Assembly: GCA_021778785.1 (NCBI GenBank)
Contig: JAJYBX010000167.1
Location: 1-5,388, forward strand
From: Acidobacteriota bacterium
Lineage (GTDB): Bacteria > Acidobacteriota > Holophagae > Holophagales > Holophagaceae
DNA: 5,388 nucleotides
Direction of reading: 5' to 3'
Part shown: piece by piece, positions 1 through 5,240 of the stretch
Layout: each line of letters opens with the position of its first letter
Position numbering within the stretch: position 1 is the stretch's first letter
The notes under the pieces: generated by a model
The model's input: the letters and a program-made list of their open reading frames with translations, nothing else
Databases searched by the model: none
What the model was told of the DNA's origin: nothing
Position numbers and translations under genes: made by a program

Positions 1-1
1 C

Positions 2-322
2 TTCGCAGATCTCGGTTTCGCGGCCTTCGACCTGCCGGCGGATCTCAAGCCCCTCTACCACGCCGCCGCCGTGCTCACCTCGGGCCACGCGGCCACCCTC
101 TGGCTGGGGGCGGAGGCCCTCCTCCGCGAGCGGGGTGTCCTCCTGCCGGGCCGAGGGCTGTGGCCCCTGGCGGAGGCGACCTTGCGCAACGTGGAACGGC
201 ATGGCGCCGGAGGCCGCACGGGCCCGTTCGTCCGGGGGGACGAGGCCACCATCGCCCGGGACGCCGCCGCCCTCCCCGCAGCCTGGCGGGAGCTCTTCCT
301 GAGCCTGGGCCGTCTCGGCTGA
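2..322 (+). CDS. Rossmann-like and DUF2520 domain protein, C-terminal part (5' partial)
   Basis: The reading frame is open from the left edge and ends at TGA 320-322, leaving 106 residues; the true start lies outside the window. The segment 'KPLYHAAAV' near residue 16, followed by a helical stretch and then 'GPFVRGDEATIARD' near residue 73, matches the C-terminal helical domain of DUF2520 proteins. In that family it follows an N-terminal NAD(P)-type Rossmann fold related to 6-phosphogluconate dehydrogenase/F420-dependent reductases. The Rossmann half with its glycine-rich loop is not in the window, so nothing can be said about cofactor binding. No biochemical role is firmly established for the family that I can cite; a dehydrogenase-like role is inference from the fold. 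The stop lies 16 bp before the next gene on the same strand, which suggests co-transcription. Confidence 0.8.
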   Translation, partial: FADLGFAAFDLPADLKPLYHAAAVLTSGHAATLWLGAEALLRERGVLLPGRGLWPLAEATLRNVERHGAGGRTGPFVRGDEATIARDAAALPAAWRELFLSLGRLG

Positions 323-338
323 ATCGATCCGGAACGCC

Positions 339-1184
339 ATGATCCAGCTCACCCTCGTCTCGATCCTCTGGGCCCTCTCCTTCGGCCTCACGGCCCAGGT
401 GGCCGATCTGGGCACCCCCTTCGTGACGGCGGTGCGGACGGTGCTCGCGGCCCTCGTCTTCCTGCCCTTCCTGGATGCGCGGGATCTGGGCCGCCGCCGG
501 ATCCTGATCTTCGCCGGCATCGGGGCCCTCCAGTTCGGGCTGATGTACCTGCTCTACATCGCCTCGTTCCGCTGGCTCCAGTCCGCCGAGGTGGCCCTGT
601 TCACGGCCTTCACGCCCCTCTTCGTGACCCTGGTGGATGGCCTGCTGGAGCGGCGGCTGCGCTGGCGGTTCCTGGTCGCGGCCGGCCTGGCGGTGGCAGG
701 GACGGCCATCTGCGTCTGGACGCGCCTCGACCGGCGGGGACTGCTGCTGGGCTTCCTCGTGATGCAGGGGGCGAACCTCTGCTTCGCCCTGGGCCAGGTG
801 CTCTACCGCCGGCTTGCCCCGGCCACGGGCAAGCGGGACGTGGAGCTCATGGGTCTCCTCTTCCTGGGCGCCGCCGTGGTGGCCGTGGCCATGGCCGCGC
901 CGGAGGTCCCCTGGGCCAGGGTGGCCAACCTGGGCCTCCGCCAGTGGGGGGTGCTGCTCTACCTGGGCGCGGTGGCCTCCGGGCTGGGCTTCTTCCTGTT
1001 CAACGCGGGGGCGCGGAAGACGGACATCGGCACCCTGGCCGCCTTCAACAACCTCAAGATCCCCCTGGCCATCCTGGCCTCGGCCCTGGTCTTCCACGAA
1101 GCCGTGGACTGGATGCGGCTGGTGATCGGGGGGGCCGTCCTCGCCCTCGCCCTGGGCCTGAACGGGGCCGGAGGTCCGCCATGA
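339..1184 (+). CDS. EamA/DMT-family inner-membrane transporter
   Basis: A 281-residue, strongly hydrophobic protein. About ten membrane segments can be seen, near residues 3-20, 25-45, 54-76, 82-102, 109-127, 134-157, 170-187, 203-223, 232-252 and 259-276. They fall into two five-helix halves, as expected for two tandem EamA domains of the drug/metabolite transporter superfamily. Basic loops such as RRR (residues 52-54) and ERRLRWR (104-110) lie between helices. The second half carries 'TLAAFNNLKIPLA' near residue 232, resembling the conserved region before helix 9 in this family. The length is normal for a complete DMT protein. The substrate cannot be read from sequence; amino acids, other metabolites or drugs are all known for the family. 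The ATG start has only a weak upstream GGAA (331-334), 16 bp after the preceding stop, so translation may lean on coupling. The gene ends inside the start of the MiaE gene (ATGA). Confidence 0.9.
   Translation: MIQLTLVSILWALSFGLTAQVADLGTPFVTAVRTVLAALVFLPFLDARDLGRRRILIFAGIGALQFGLMYLLYIASFRWLQSAEVALFTAFTPLFVTLVDGLLERRLRWRFLVAAGLAVAGTAICVWTRLDRRGLLLGFLVMQGANLCFALGQVLYRRLAPATGKRDVELMGLLFLGAAVVAVAMAAPEVPWARVANLGLRQWGVLLYLGAVASGLGFFLFNAGARKTDIGTLAAFNNLKIPLAILASALVFHEAVDWMRLVIGGAVLALALGLNGAGGPP
1170..1174 (+). promoter_or_regulatory. Ribosome binding site deciding the miaE start
   Basis: GGAGG lies inside the last codons of the transporter gene with a 6-nt spacer to the ATG at 1181. It fixes the miaE start at the ATGA overlap rather than at upstream in-frame codons that would run through the transporter gene. 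Confidence 0.75.
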
Positions 1185-1774
1185 TCGCTTTCACACCGCC
1201 CCTCCCCCTGCGTGCGGAGACGCCCGCCGCCTGGGCCGAGGCCGCCCTGGCCGACCCCGAGGCCCTGCTGTCCGACCACGCCCACTGCGAGAAGAAGGCG
1301 GCCCTCTCCGCCCTCACCCTGGCCCAGTCCTTCGGCGACCAGCCCCGGGCCGCGGTGCTGCTCGCACGACTGGCAGAGGAGGAGATGGGCCACTTCCGGC
1401 GGGTGCTGGAGGCGCTCCAGGGCTTCGGGTGGACCCTGCGGCCCGACGGAGGCAATGCCTACGCCCAGGCGCTGCATCGCCTGGCGGGGAAGGGCCTGCT
1501 GGACCGCCTGCTCATCGCGGCGCTCATCGAGGCGCGGAGCTGCGAGCGTCTCTGGCTGCTGGAGCGGGCGGCGGCGGGCCATCCCGTGCTGGGGGCGGCC
1601 CCCTGGCTGGCCTTCCTCCTGGAGCTGGAACGCTGCGAGGCCGGCCACGCCCTCAGCTACCGCGGGCTCGCGGAGGAGCGCTTCGGAGCCCAGGCCCGCG
1701 AGCGCCTGGACTGGTGGCTGGACCGGGAGGCGGAGGTGGTCCGCGCCCTCCCCTGGCGCTCGGTGGTGCACTGA
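1181..1774 (+). CDS. miaE: MiaE-type tRNA-(ms2io6A37) hydroxylase, diiron monooxygenase
   Basis: A 197-residue ferritin-like four-helix protein. MiaE uses a diiron centre and O2 to hydroxylate the isopentenyl side chain of ms2i6A at position 37 of tRNAs, giving ms2io6A; it acts on tRNA already modified by MiaA and MiaB. The sequence shows the family signature 'LLSDHAHCEKKAALSAL' (residues 29-45), 'EEEMGHFRRV' (66-75), 'LLIAALIEARSCERL' (110-124) and 'LELERCEAGHALSY' (147-160). Expected iron ligands are E37, the E68xxH71 pair, E117 and the E153xxH156 pair, all present, so the enzyme should be active. The length is that of short MiaE proteins. The ATG overlaps the transporter stop as ATGA and follows a strong GGAGG. 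No miaA or miaB is in the window. A sister ferritin-like family is the main alternative, but the HAHCEKK and ExxH motifs make MiaE the best call. Confidence 0.92.
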   Translation: MIAFTPPLPLRAETPAAWAEAALADPEALLSDHAHCEKKAALSALTLAQSFGDQPRAAVLLARLAEEEMGHFRRVLEALQGFGWTLRPDGGNAYAQALHRLAGKGLLDRLLIAALIEARSCERLWLLERAAAGHPVLGAAPWLAFLLELERCEAGHALSYRGLAEERFGAQARERLDWWLDREAEVVRALPWRSVVH

Positions 1775-1783
1775 CCGCGGAGA

Positions 1784-1800
1784 CCGGAGGTTGGCTCCGG
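1784..1800. other. Small perfect hairpin after miaE
   Basis: CCGGAG (1784-1789) and CTCCGG (1795-1800) are perfect inverted repeats around a 5-nt GTTGG loop, starting 9 bp after the miaE stop. There is no T-run after the right arm, so it is not a classical factor-independent terminator. It may cap the 3' end of the left transcript or be chance in GC-rich DNA. Confidence 0.25.
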
Positions 1801-1812
1801 GTAGGTCAGTTC

Positions 1813-1834
1813 GTGGCATCCTGGGACATTCCAC
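1813..1834. promoter_or_regulatory. Candidate operator palindrome upstream of tetR
   Basis: An imperfect 22-bp dyad, GTGGCAT (1813-1819) facing ATTCCAC (1828-1834) across 8 bp, with six of seven arm pairs matching. It lies 11 bp before the tetR ATG, a plausible place for autoregulatory TetR binding. No convincing -35/-10 pair could be recognised in the 71-bp gap, so the promoter itself is not called. The operator role is inference. Confidence 0.22.
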
Positions 1835-1845
1835 CGAGGCATCCC

Positions 1846-2547
1846 ATGTCCTCCCTCCCCGATCACGGACTCAAGGAAATGACCCCGGTCTTCGGCCCGG
1901 ATGTCCTGGGCGCCTGCAAGGGCGGCAGCTTCTACGAGGCGCTCGAATGCCTGAGCCAGAACGGGGATCTGAAGGCCCGCCTCCTGCTGGCCGCGCTTTC
2001 GCACTTCGCCGCCAAGGGCTATGACGGGGTGCAGGTACGGGAGGTGGCCGAGGACGCCGGCGTATCCAAGCCCACGCTCTACTACCACTTCGGAAGCAAG
2101 GAAGGCCTGTTCCGCCAGCTCTGCCTCGTCTCCCTGGCCAGCACCTCCGCCCGCATCGAGGCGATGGTGGTCCCCTTCCTGGAGGCACCCATCAAGGGGC
2201 AGAAGGCCATCGAGGAGGCCAGCCTGGCCCTTTCCCGCGCCTACCTGGATCTGCTCATGGAGAACCAGGAATTCACGGGCTTCATCCTCCGCTCCATCGC
2301 CGTGCCCTCTCCGGACTCTGGGTTCCGGGACCTGATGCCCCTGGTGGAGAAGGGGCTCAGCCCCCTCGGCCTCTTCGTGAACCATGTCTTCGGCGTCGGC
2401 CTGGAGCAGGCCCGGAAGGAAGTCCTGCTCTTCACCTCCCTGTTCGGCGCCCTGCTGGAGGAGAAGCTGCGGCATCCCGAGTACCAGATCACGGATGGGG
2501 AGATCCAGTGGGCGGTGCGGCGCTGGCTGCACGGCGTCCAGGGATGA
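1846..2547 (+). CDS. TetR/AcrR-family transcriptional regulator
   Basis: A 233-residue protein. The N-terminal DNA-binding domain spans about residues 43-90: helix 1 'RLLLAALSHFAAKGYDGV', then the helix-turn-helix 'REVAEDAGVSKPTLYYHF' and 'GSKEGLFRQL', the classic TetR signature with the Y-Y-H-F recognition segment. Residues 100-233 form the helical ligand/dimerisation domain, too variable to predict a ligand. The ATG at 1846 has GAGG (1836-1839) at a 6-nt spacing. The only other in-frame ATG before the HTH is at 1879 (Met12), with AGGAA nearly touching it. Even from Met12 about 30 residues precede the domain, more than most TetR proteins have. The stop overlaps the next start (ATGA), so the regulator is probably co-translated with the M61 peptidase and may repress its own unit. 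A TetR-type repressor is certain in family terms; the target and inducer are unknown. Confidence 0.9.
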   Translation: MSSLPDHGLKEMTPVFGPDVLGACKGGSFYEALECLSQNGDLKARLLLAALSHFAAKGYDGVQVREVAEDAGVSKPTLYYHFGSKEGLFRQLCLVSLASTSARIEAMVVPFLEAPIKGQKAIEEASLALSRAYLDLLMENQEFTGFILRSIAVPSPDSGFRDLMPLVEKGLSPLGLFVNHVFGVGLEQARKEVLLFTSLFGALLEEKLRHPEYQITDGEIQWAVRRWLHGVQG

Positions 2548-4367
2548 GCGTGAGGATGGGCAGCGTGATGACACCGATCCGGGCCACGATCCGACCCCTG
2601 GACTTGGCCCAGCACCTGTTCGAGGTGGAGCTGGTGTTGCCGGCGGAGGCTGTGGCGGCAGGGGCCGTGGCCGCCCTGCCGGCCTGGACGCCGGGCTCGT
2701 ACCTGGTGCGGGACTACGCGCGGTTCGTGGACCGCGTGCGGATCCTCGACCGGGGGGGACGCGAACAGTCCCTGGAGAAGCTGGACAAGCAGCGCTGGCG
2801 GATCCCGCCCGCGAAGGGGGGCGTGGCGCTCCGCTACCGCGTCTACGGCAACGACCTCACCGTGCGCACCAACCACCTGGACGCCAGCCACGCCCAGATC
2901 ATCCCCGCCGCGACCTTCCTCTACCTGGAAGGCCAGCTGGCGCGACCCATCGAGGTCCGCTTCCAGGGCTTCCCGAAAGCCTGGAAGGTGGCCACTGCGC
3001 TGCCGGAGGGCAAGACGGGCTTCCTGGCGAAGGATTTCGACACTCTGGTGGATTCCCCCTTCGAGCTGGGCACCTTCCGGACGCGCGCCTTCAAGACCGG
3101 CGGCACCGCCTTCGAGCTGGTGTTCACGGGCGCCCACAACGGGGATGAGGCCCGCATGGCCGAGGCCACCCGGAAGATCGTCGAGGCGGCCGGGGCGATC
3201 TTCGGCGGGTTCCCCTTCAAGCGGTACGTCTTCTTCCTCACCTTCGTGCCCCGGGTCCGCGGCGGCCTGGAACACCGCGACTGCACCAGCCTCATCGCGG
3301 ACAGCCTGGCCTTCGACCGGCCCGAGGGCTACCACGGCCTCTGCCAGCTCATCGCCCACGAGTTCTTCCATGCCTGGAACGTCAAGCGGCTGCACGATCC
3401 CGTGCTGGGGCCCTTCGACTACAGCCGTGAGAATCCCACGCGGATGCTCTGGTTCCACGAGGGACTCACCTCCTACATGGAGCACGTGATCGTCCAGCGG
3501 GCGGGCGTGGTGCCCTGGAACCACACGGCCCGGGAGCTGGCGAAGTGCTGGAGCGAGCAGGTTCAGCGGCCGGGCCGCCTGGAGCAGAGCCTGGAGGAAT
3601 CCAGCTGGGATGCCTGGATCCGGTTCTACAAGCAGCACGAGTTCAGCCCCAACAGTTCCATCAGCTACTACGACAAGGGCGAGATGGTGGCCTGGCTCAT
3701 GGACGCGGCCCTCCGGGAAGGGAGCCACGGCAGGGCTGGCCTTCCGGACCTCTTCGCGCTGTTGTGGAAGCGCCATGGCGAGGACGGCCTCACCGACGAG
3801 GACGTGCGGAGGGCCTACCAGGACCTGTCCGGCCGGAATCCGGCGCTCTTCTGGAGCGCCTACATCTCCGGTCGCGCCGAACTGGATGGTTCGGCCCTCG
3901 TCCGCGCCTTCGGCCTCCGCCTGGAGGGGAAGGCGCCCTGGGAGGCCCTTTCCGCGGAGGACCAGGGGGATCCAGCGCTCCTGCGCCGGGCCAGGGCCTG
4001 GACCGGGCTGGTGCTGGGGCCGGGATCCGCCGTGACCATCCAGAACGTCCTCCCGGGGAGCCCGGCGGCCCAGGCGGGGCTGAGCTTCGGCATGGAGATC
4101 CTCGCCGTGGACGGCTGGCGTACCTCCACCCCCGCAGAAGCCCAGCGGCTGCTGGCCGACCCGGGTCCCGGGGGGCGGGTGCGCGTGCTGGCCGCAGACC
4201 GGGGCCGGATCCTCGAGGTGGAGGTGCCCGTGGTGGAGAGTCCCGAGCGCACCTTCCGCCTGGTGGCCGAGACGCGGGCCAATGCGGCCCAGCGCGCGGT
4301 TTTCACCGCGGCCTACGGGCAGCCCTTCCCCCTCGCCCCCACCCGGCGCGCAAGGTCCTCCGCTTGA
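2544..4367 (+). CDS. M61-family metallopeptidase with C-terminal PDZ domain
   Basis: A 607-residue zinc peptidase of the glycyl aminopeptidase family (M61). The N-terminal beta-rich domain carries the family motif 'WTPGSYLVRDYARF' from W48. The catalytic domain shows 'GGLEHR' (240-245), the zinc motif HEFFH (H272, E273, H276) followed by 'WNVKRL', and 'LWFHEGLTSYME' with E306 as the probable third zinc ligand. A PDZ domain follows at about residues 490-565 ('NVLPGSPAAQAGL'), which in family members helps recognise substrate. All key catalytic residues are present. No signal peptide or membrane helix is visible, so the product looks cytoplasmic unless exported by another route. ATG 2544 is chosen because it overlaps the tetR stop (ATGA). 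ATG 2556 or 2568 are alternatives; 2568 has GAGG 12 nt upstream and would shorten the protein by 8 residues. The substrate is unknown; M61 enzymes prefer small residues such as Gly or Ala. Confidence 0.93.
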   Translation: MSVRMGSVMTPIRATIRPLDLAQHLFEVELVLPAEAVAAGAVAALPAWTPGSYLVRDYARFVDRVRILDRGGREQSLEKLDKQRWRIPPAKGGVALRYRVYGNDLTVRTNHLDASHAQIIPAATFLYLEGQLARPIEVRFQGFPKAWKVATALPEGKTGFLAKDFDTLVDSPFELGTFRTRAFKTGGTAFELVFTGAHNGDEARMAEATRKIVEAAGAIFGGFPFKRYVFFLTFVPRVRGGLEHRDCTSLIADSLAFDRPEGYHGLCQLIAHEFFHAWNVKRLHDPVLGPFDYSRENPTRMLWFHEGLTSYMEHVIVQRAGVVPWNHTARELAKCWSEQVQRPGRLEQSLEESSWDAWIRFYKQHEFSPNSSISYYDKGEMVAWLMDAALREGSHGRAGLPDLFALLWKRHGEDGLTDEDVRRAYQDLSGRNPALFWSAYISGRAELDGSALVRAFGLRLEGKAPWEALSAEDQGDPALLRRARAWTGLVLGPGSAVTIQNVLPGSPAAQAGLSFGMEILAVDGWRTSTPAEAQRLLADPGPGGRVRVLAADRGRILEVEVPVVESPERTFRLVAETRANAAQRAVFTAAYGQPFPLAPTRRARSSA

Positions 4368-5050
4368 GCGGCGGAGACGGCCGCCCGCGGATCGCCGCCC
4401 TCATCGCCGCCCACGACGAAGCTGCCCACATCGGCGCGGTGCTGAGGGGACTTCGCCCCTACGGCCTGCACCGCCTCCTCGTGGTGGACGACGGCTCCTC
4501 CGATGGCACCGGCGCGATCGCGAACGCGGAGGGTGCCGAGGTGCTCCGCCTGGAATCCGGCCACGGGGGCGGAAAGGGGCAGGTCCTGCGGGCGGGCATC
4601 GCCCACCTGAAGCCCGACGACTTCGACTTCTACCTGTTCCTGGATGGCGACGGGCAGCACGATCCAGCCGACCTGCAGGGTTTCCTCGACCATTTGGCCG
4701 CGCATCCCCGGACGGACTTCCTCATCGGCTCCCGCTTCCTGGACCGGGCCCGCATCCCCGCCCGCCGCTGGCGCACCAATGCGCTCGGCACCTGGACCCT
4801 GGGCCGCATCGCCGGCGTGAGGTGGGAGGACAGCCAGAGCGGTTTCCGCATGATCCGCAAGAAGGTCCTGGACCGGTTGGACCTCAAGGCCACGGGCTTC
4901 GCCATCGAGATGGAGATCGCCATGAAGGCCGCCGACTGGAACCTGACCTGGGCCCACATCCCCATCCAGGCCATCTACCACGGGGGCGGGAGCCATTTCC
5001 GGGGGGCCCTTGATACCTGGCTCATCGCGAAGTTCTCGCTCCGCTGTTAA
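4364..5050 (+). CDS. Family 2 glycosyltransferase, polyprenyl-phosphate mannose/glucose synthase-like
   Basis: A 228-residue GT-A fold glycosyltransferase with no membrane segment. Visible motifs are 'ALIAAHDEAAHIGAVL' (12-27), the nucleotide-binding 'LLVVDDGSSDGT' (38-49), 'GHGGGKGQVLRAG' (66-78), the metal-binding DxD in 'LDGDGQHD' (D94, D96) and the acceptor-side 'DSQSGFR' (156-162). This set is typical of dolichol/undecaprenyl-phosphate sugar synthases and related GT2 enzymes, which move a sugar from a nucleotide donor to a lipid carrier at the membrane face; donor and acceptor here are not determinable. The start is TTG 4364 because the first conserved strand begins at residue 10 and no ATG or GTG lies close upstream in frame. 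AAGG (4352-4355) sits 8 nt before it, and the TTGA overlap with the M61 stop implies coupling. The last 11 codons and the TAA stop lie in a 63-bp segment that recurs downstream (5126-5188). Confidence 0.9.
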   Translation: MSGGDGRPRIAALIAAHDEAAHIGAVLRGLRPYGLHRLLVVDDGSSDGTGAIANAEGAEVLRLESGHGGGKGQVLRAGIAHLKPDDFDFYLFLDGDGQHDPADLQGFLDHLAAHPRTDFLIGSRFLDRARIPARRWRTNALGTWTLGRIAGVRWEDSQSGFRMIRKKVLDRLDLKATGFAIEMEIAMKAADWNLTWAHIPIQAIYHGGGSHFRGALDTWLIAKFSLRC

Positions 5051-5077
5051 GGCTGGCTTCAACCCGTGCGGGCCGGG
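5015..5077 (+). repeat. 63-bp direct repeat, copy 1 (3' end of GT2 gene plus flank)
   Basis: It begins ACCTGGCTCATCGCG and ends CGTGCGGGCCGGG. It covers the last 11 sense codons of the GT2 gene, its TAA stop (5048-5050) and 27 bp of flank. Copy 2 lies exactly 111 bp downstream and matches at 62 of 63 positions, the one difference being A5049 versus G5160. Confidence 0.95.
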
Positions 5078-5126
5078 TCACCTGGCGCTGCCCCACAGCG
5101 CCAGGCTCGGTCCCGGTACGGGTTGA
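5059..5126. terminator. Nested inverted repeat between the two direct repeats, possible terminator or RNA structure
   Basis: Three stems nest. The outer is TCAACCCGT (5059-5067) with ACGGGTTGA (5118-5126), the middle CCGGG (5073-5077) with CCCGG (5112-5116), and the inner a perfect 10-bp CCTGGCGCTG (5081-5090) with CAGCGCCAGG (5096-5105) closing a 5-nt loop. Internal loops are asymmetric (5/1 and 3/6 nt). The element starts 8 bp after the GT2 stop, a natural place for a transcript end. No T-run follows the right arm, which runs straight into copy 2 of the direct repeat, so it is not a textbook intrinsic terminator. It could protect the mRNA 3' end or act on both strands. The structure is seen directly; its function is inference. 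Confidence 0.45.
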
Positions 5127-5188
5127 CCTGGCTCATCGCGAAGTTCTCGCTCCGCTGTTGAGGCTGGCTTCAACCCGTGCGGGCCGGG
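5126..5188 (+). repeat. 63-bp direct repeat, copy 2 (orphan duplicate of GT2 3' end)
   Basis: Identical to 5015-5077 except G5160, which makes the duplicated stop TGA (5159-5161) instead of TAA. It repeats the codons for the C-terminal 'TWLIAKFSLRC' but has no start codon or ribosome site of its own, so it is a gene-tail fragment and not a gene. The 111-bp offset keeps it in the same frame as copy 1. The sequence after the repeat (from 5189) differs from that after copy 1. Confidence 0.95.
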
Positions 5189-5223
5189 CCCGGTCCAGCG
5201 CGAAGGCCCCGCGGGAGGGTTGA
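5170..5223. other. Second TCAACCC...GGGTTGA inverted repeat after copy 2
   Basis: TCAACCC (5170-5176) pairs with GGGTTGA (5217-5223), enclosing the self-complementary CCGGGCCCGG (5184-5193). It echoes the outer stem found after copy 1, with the same left arm, but the interior is different and the enclosed span is shorter. A weak structure with a long interior, listed because of the parallel with 5059-5126. Confidence 0.35.
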
Positions 5224-5240
5224 GGGACGTCACCGCGGGG
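5207..5240. terminator. Hairpin at the 3' end of the minus-strand gene
   Basis: CCCCGCGG (5207-5214) and CCGCGGGG (5233-5240) form a perfect 8-bp stem around an 18-nt loop. On the minus strand the stem begins within the last codons of the receiver-domain gene and closes just after its stop. No T-run follows in either direction. It competes with the 5170-5223 pairing, so only one of the two can form at a time. Terminator function is tentative. Confidence 0.3.

Noticed and set aside
75..1097. A 340-codon minus-strand frame, and the similar one at 959-1834, opposite the transporter and MiaE genes
   Set aside because: Both are antisense to genes with convincing family motifs, and their products are biased in composition with no recognisable domain.
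1429..1845. N-terminal extension of the TetR frame upstream into miaE
   Set aside because: The extension is a Gly/Ala/Pro/Arg-rich shadow of miaE; ATG 1846 has a good GAGG ribosome site in the intergenic gap.
2241..3776. A 511-codon open frame on the minus strand, opposite the M61 gene
   Set aside because: It is a GC-rich shadow: it runs antisense to a gene with clear M61 motifs, its product is a low-complexity string rich in Gly, Glu, Pro and His, and no domain is recognisable.
3545..4363. Upstream in-frame extension of the glycosyltransferase into the peptidase gene
   Set aside because: This part is a Gly/Pro/Arg-rich translation of the M61/PDZ region in the wrong frame; the GT2 fold begins right after TTG 4364.
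5059..5126. Classical factor-independent terminator
   Set aside because: The stem is strong but no T-tract follows on either strand, so it is kept only as a tentative structure.
5015..5188. CRISPR array or phage attachment-site duplication
   Set aside because: There are only two copies, one of them coding, with a 48-bp palindromic spacer, no cas genes, and no integrase or tRNA gene nearby.
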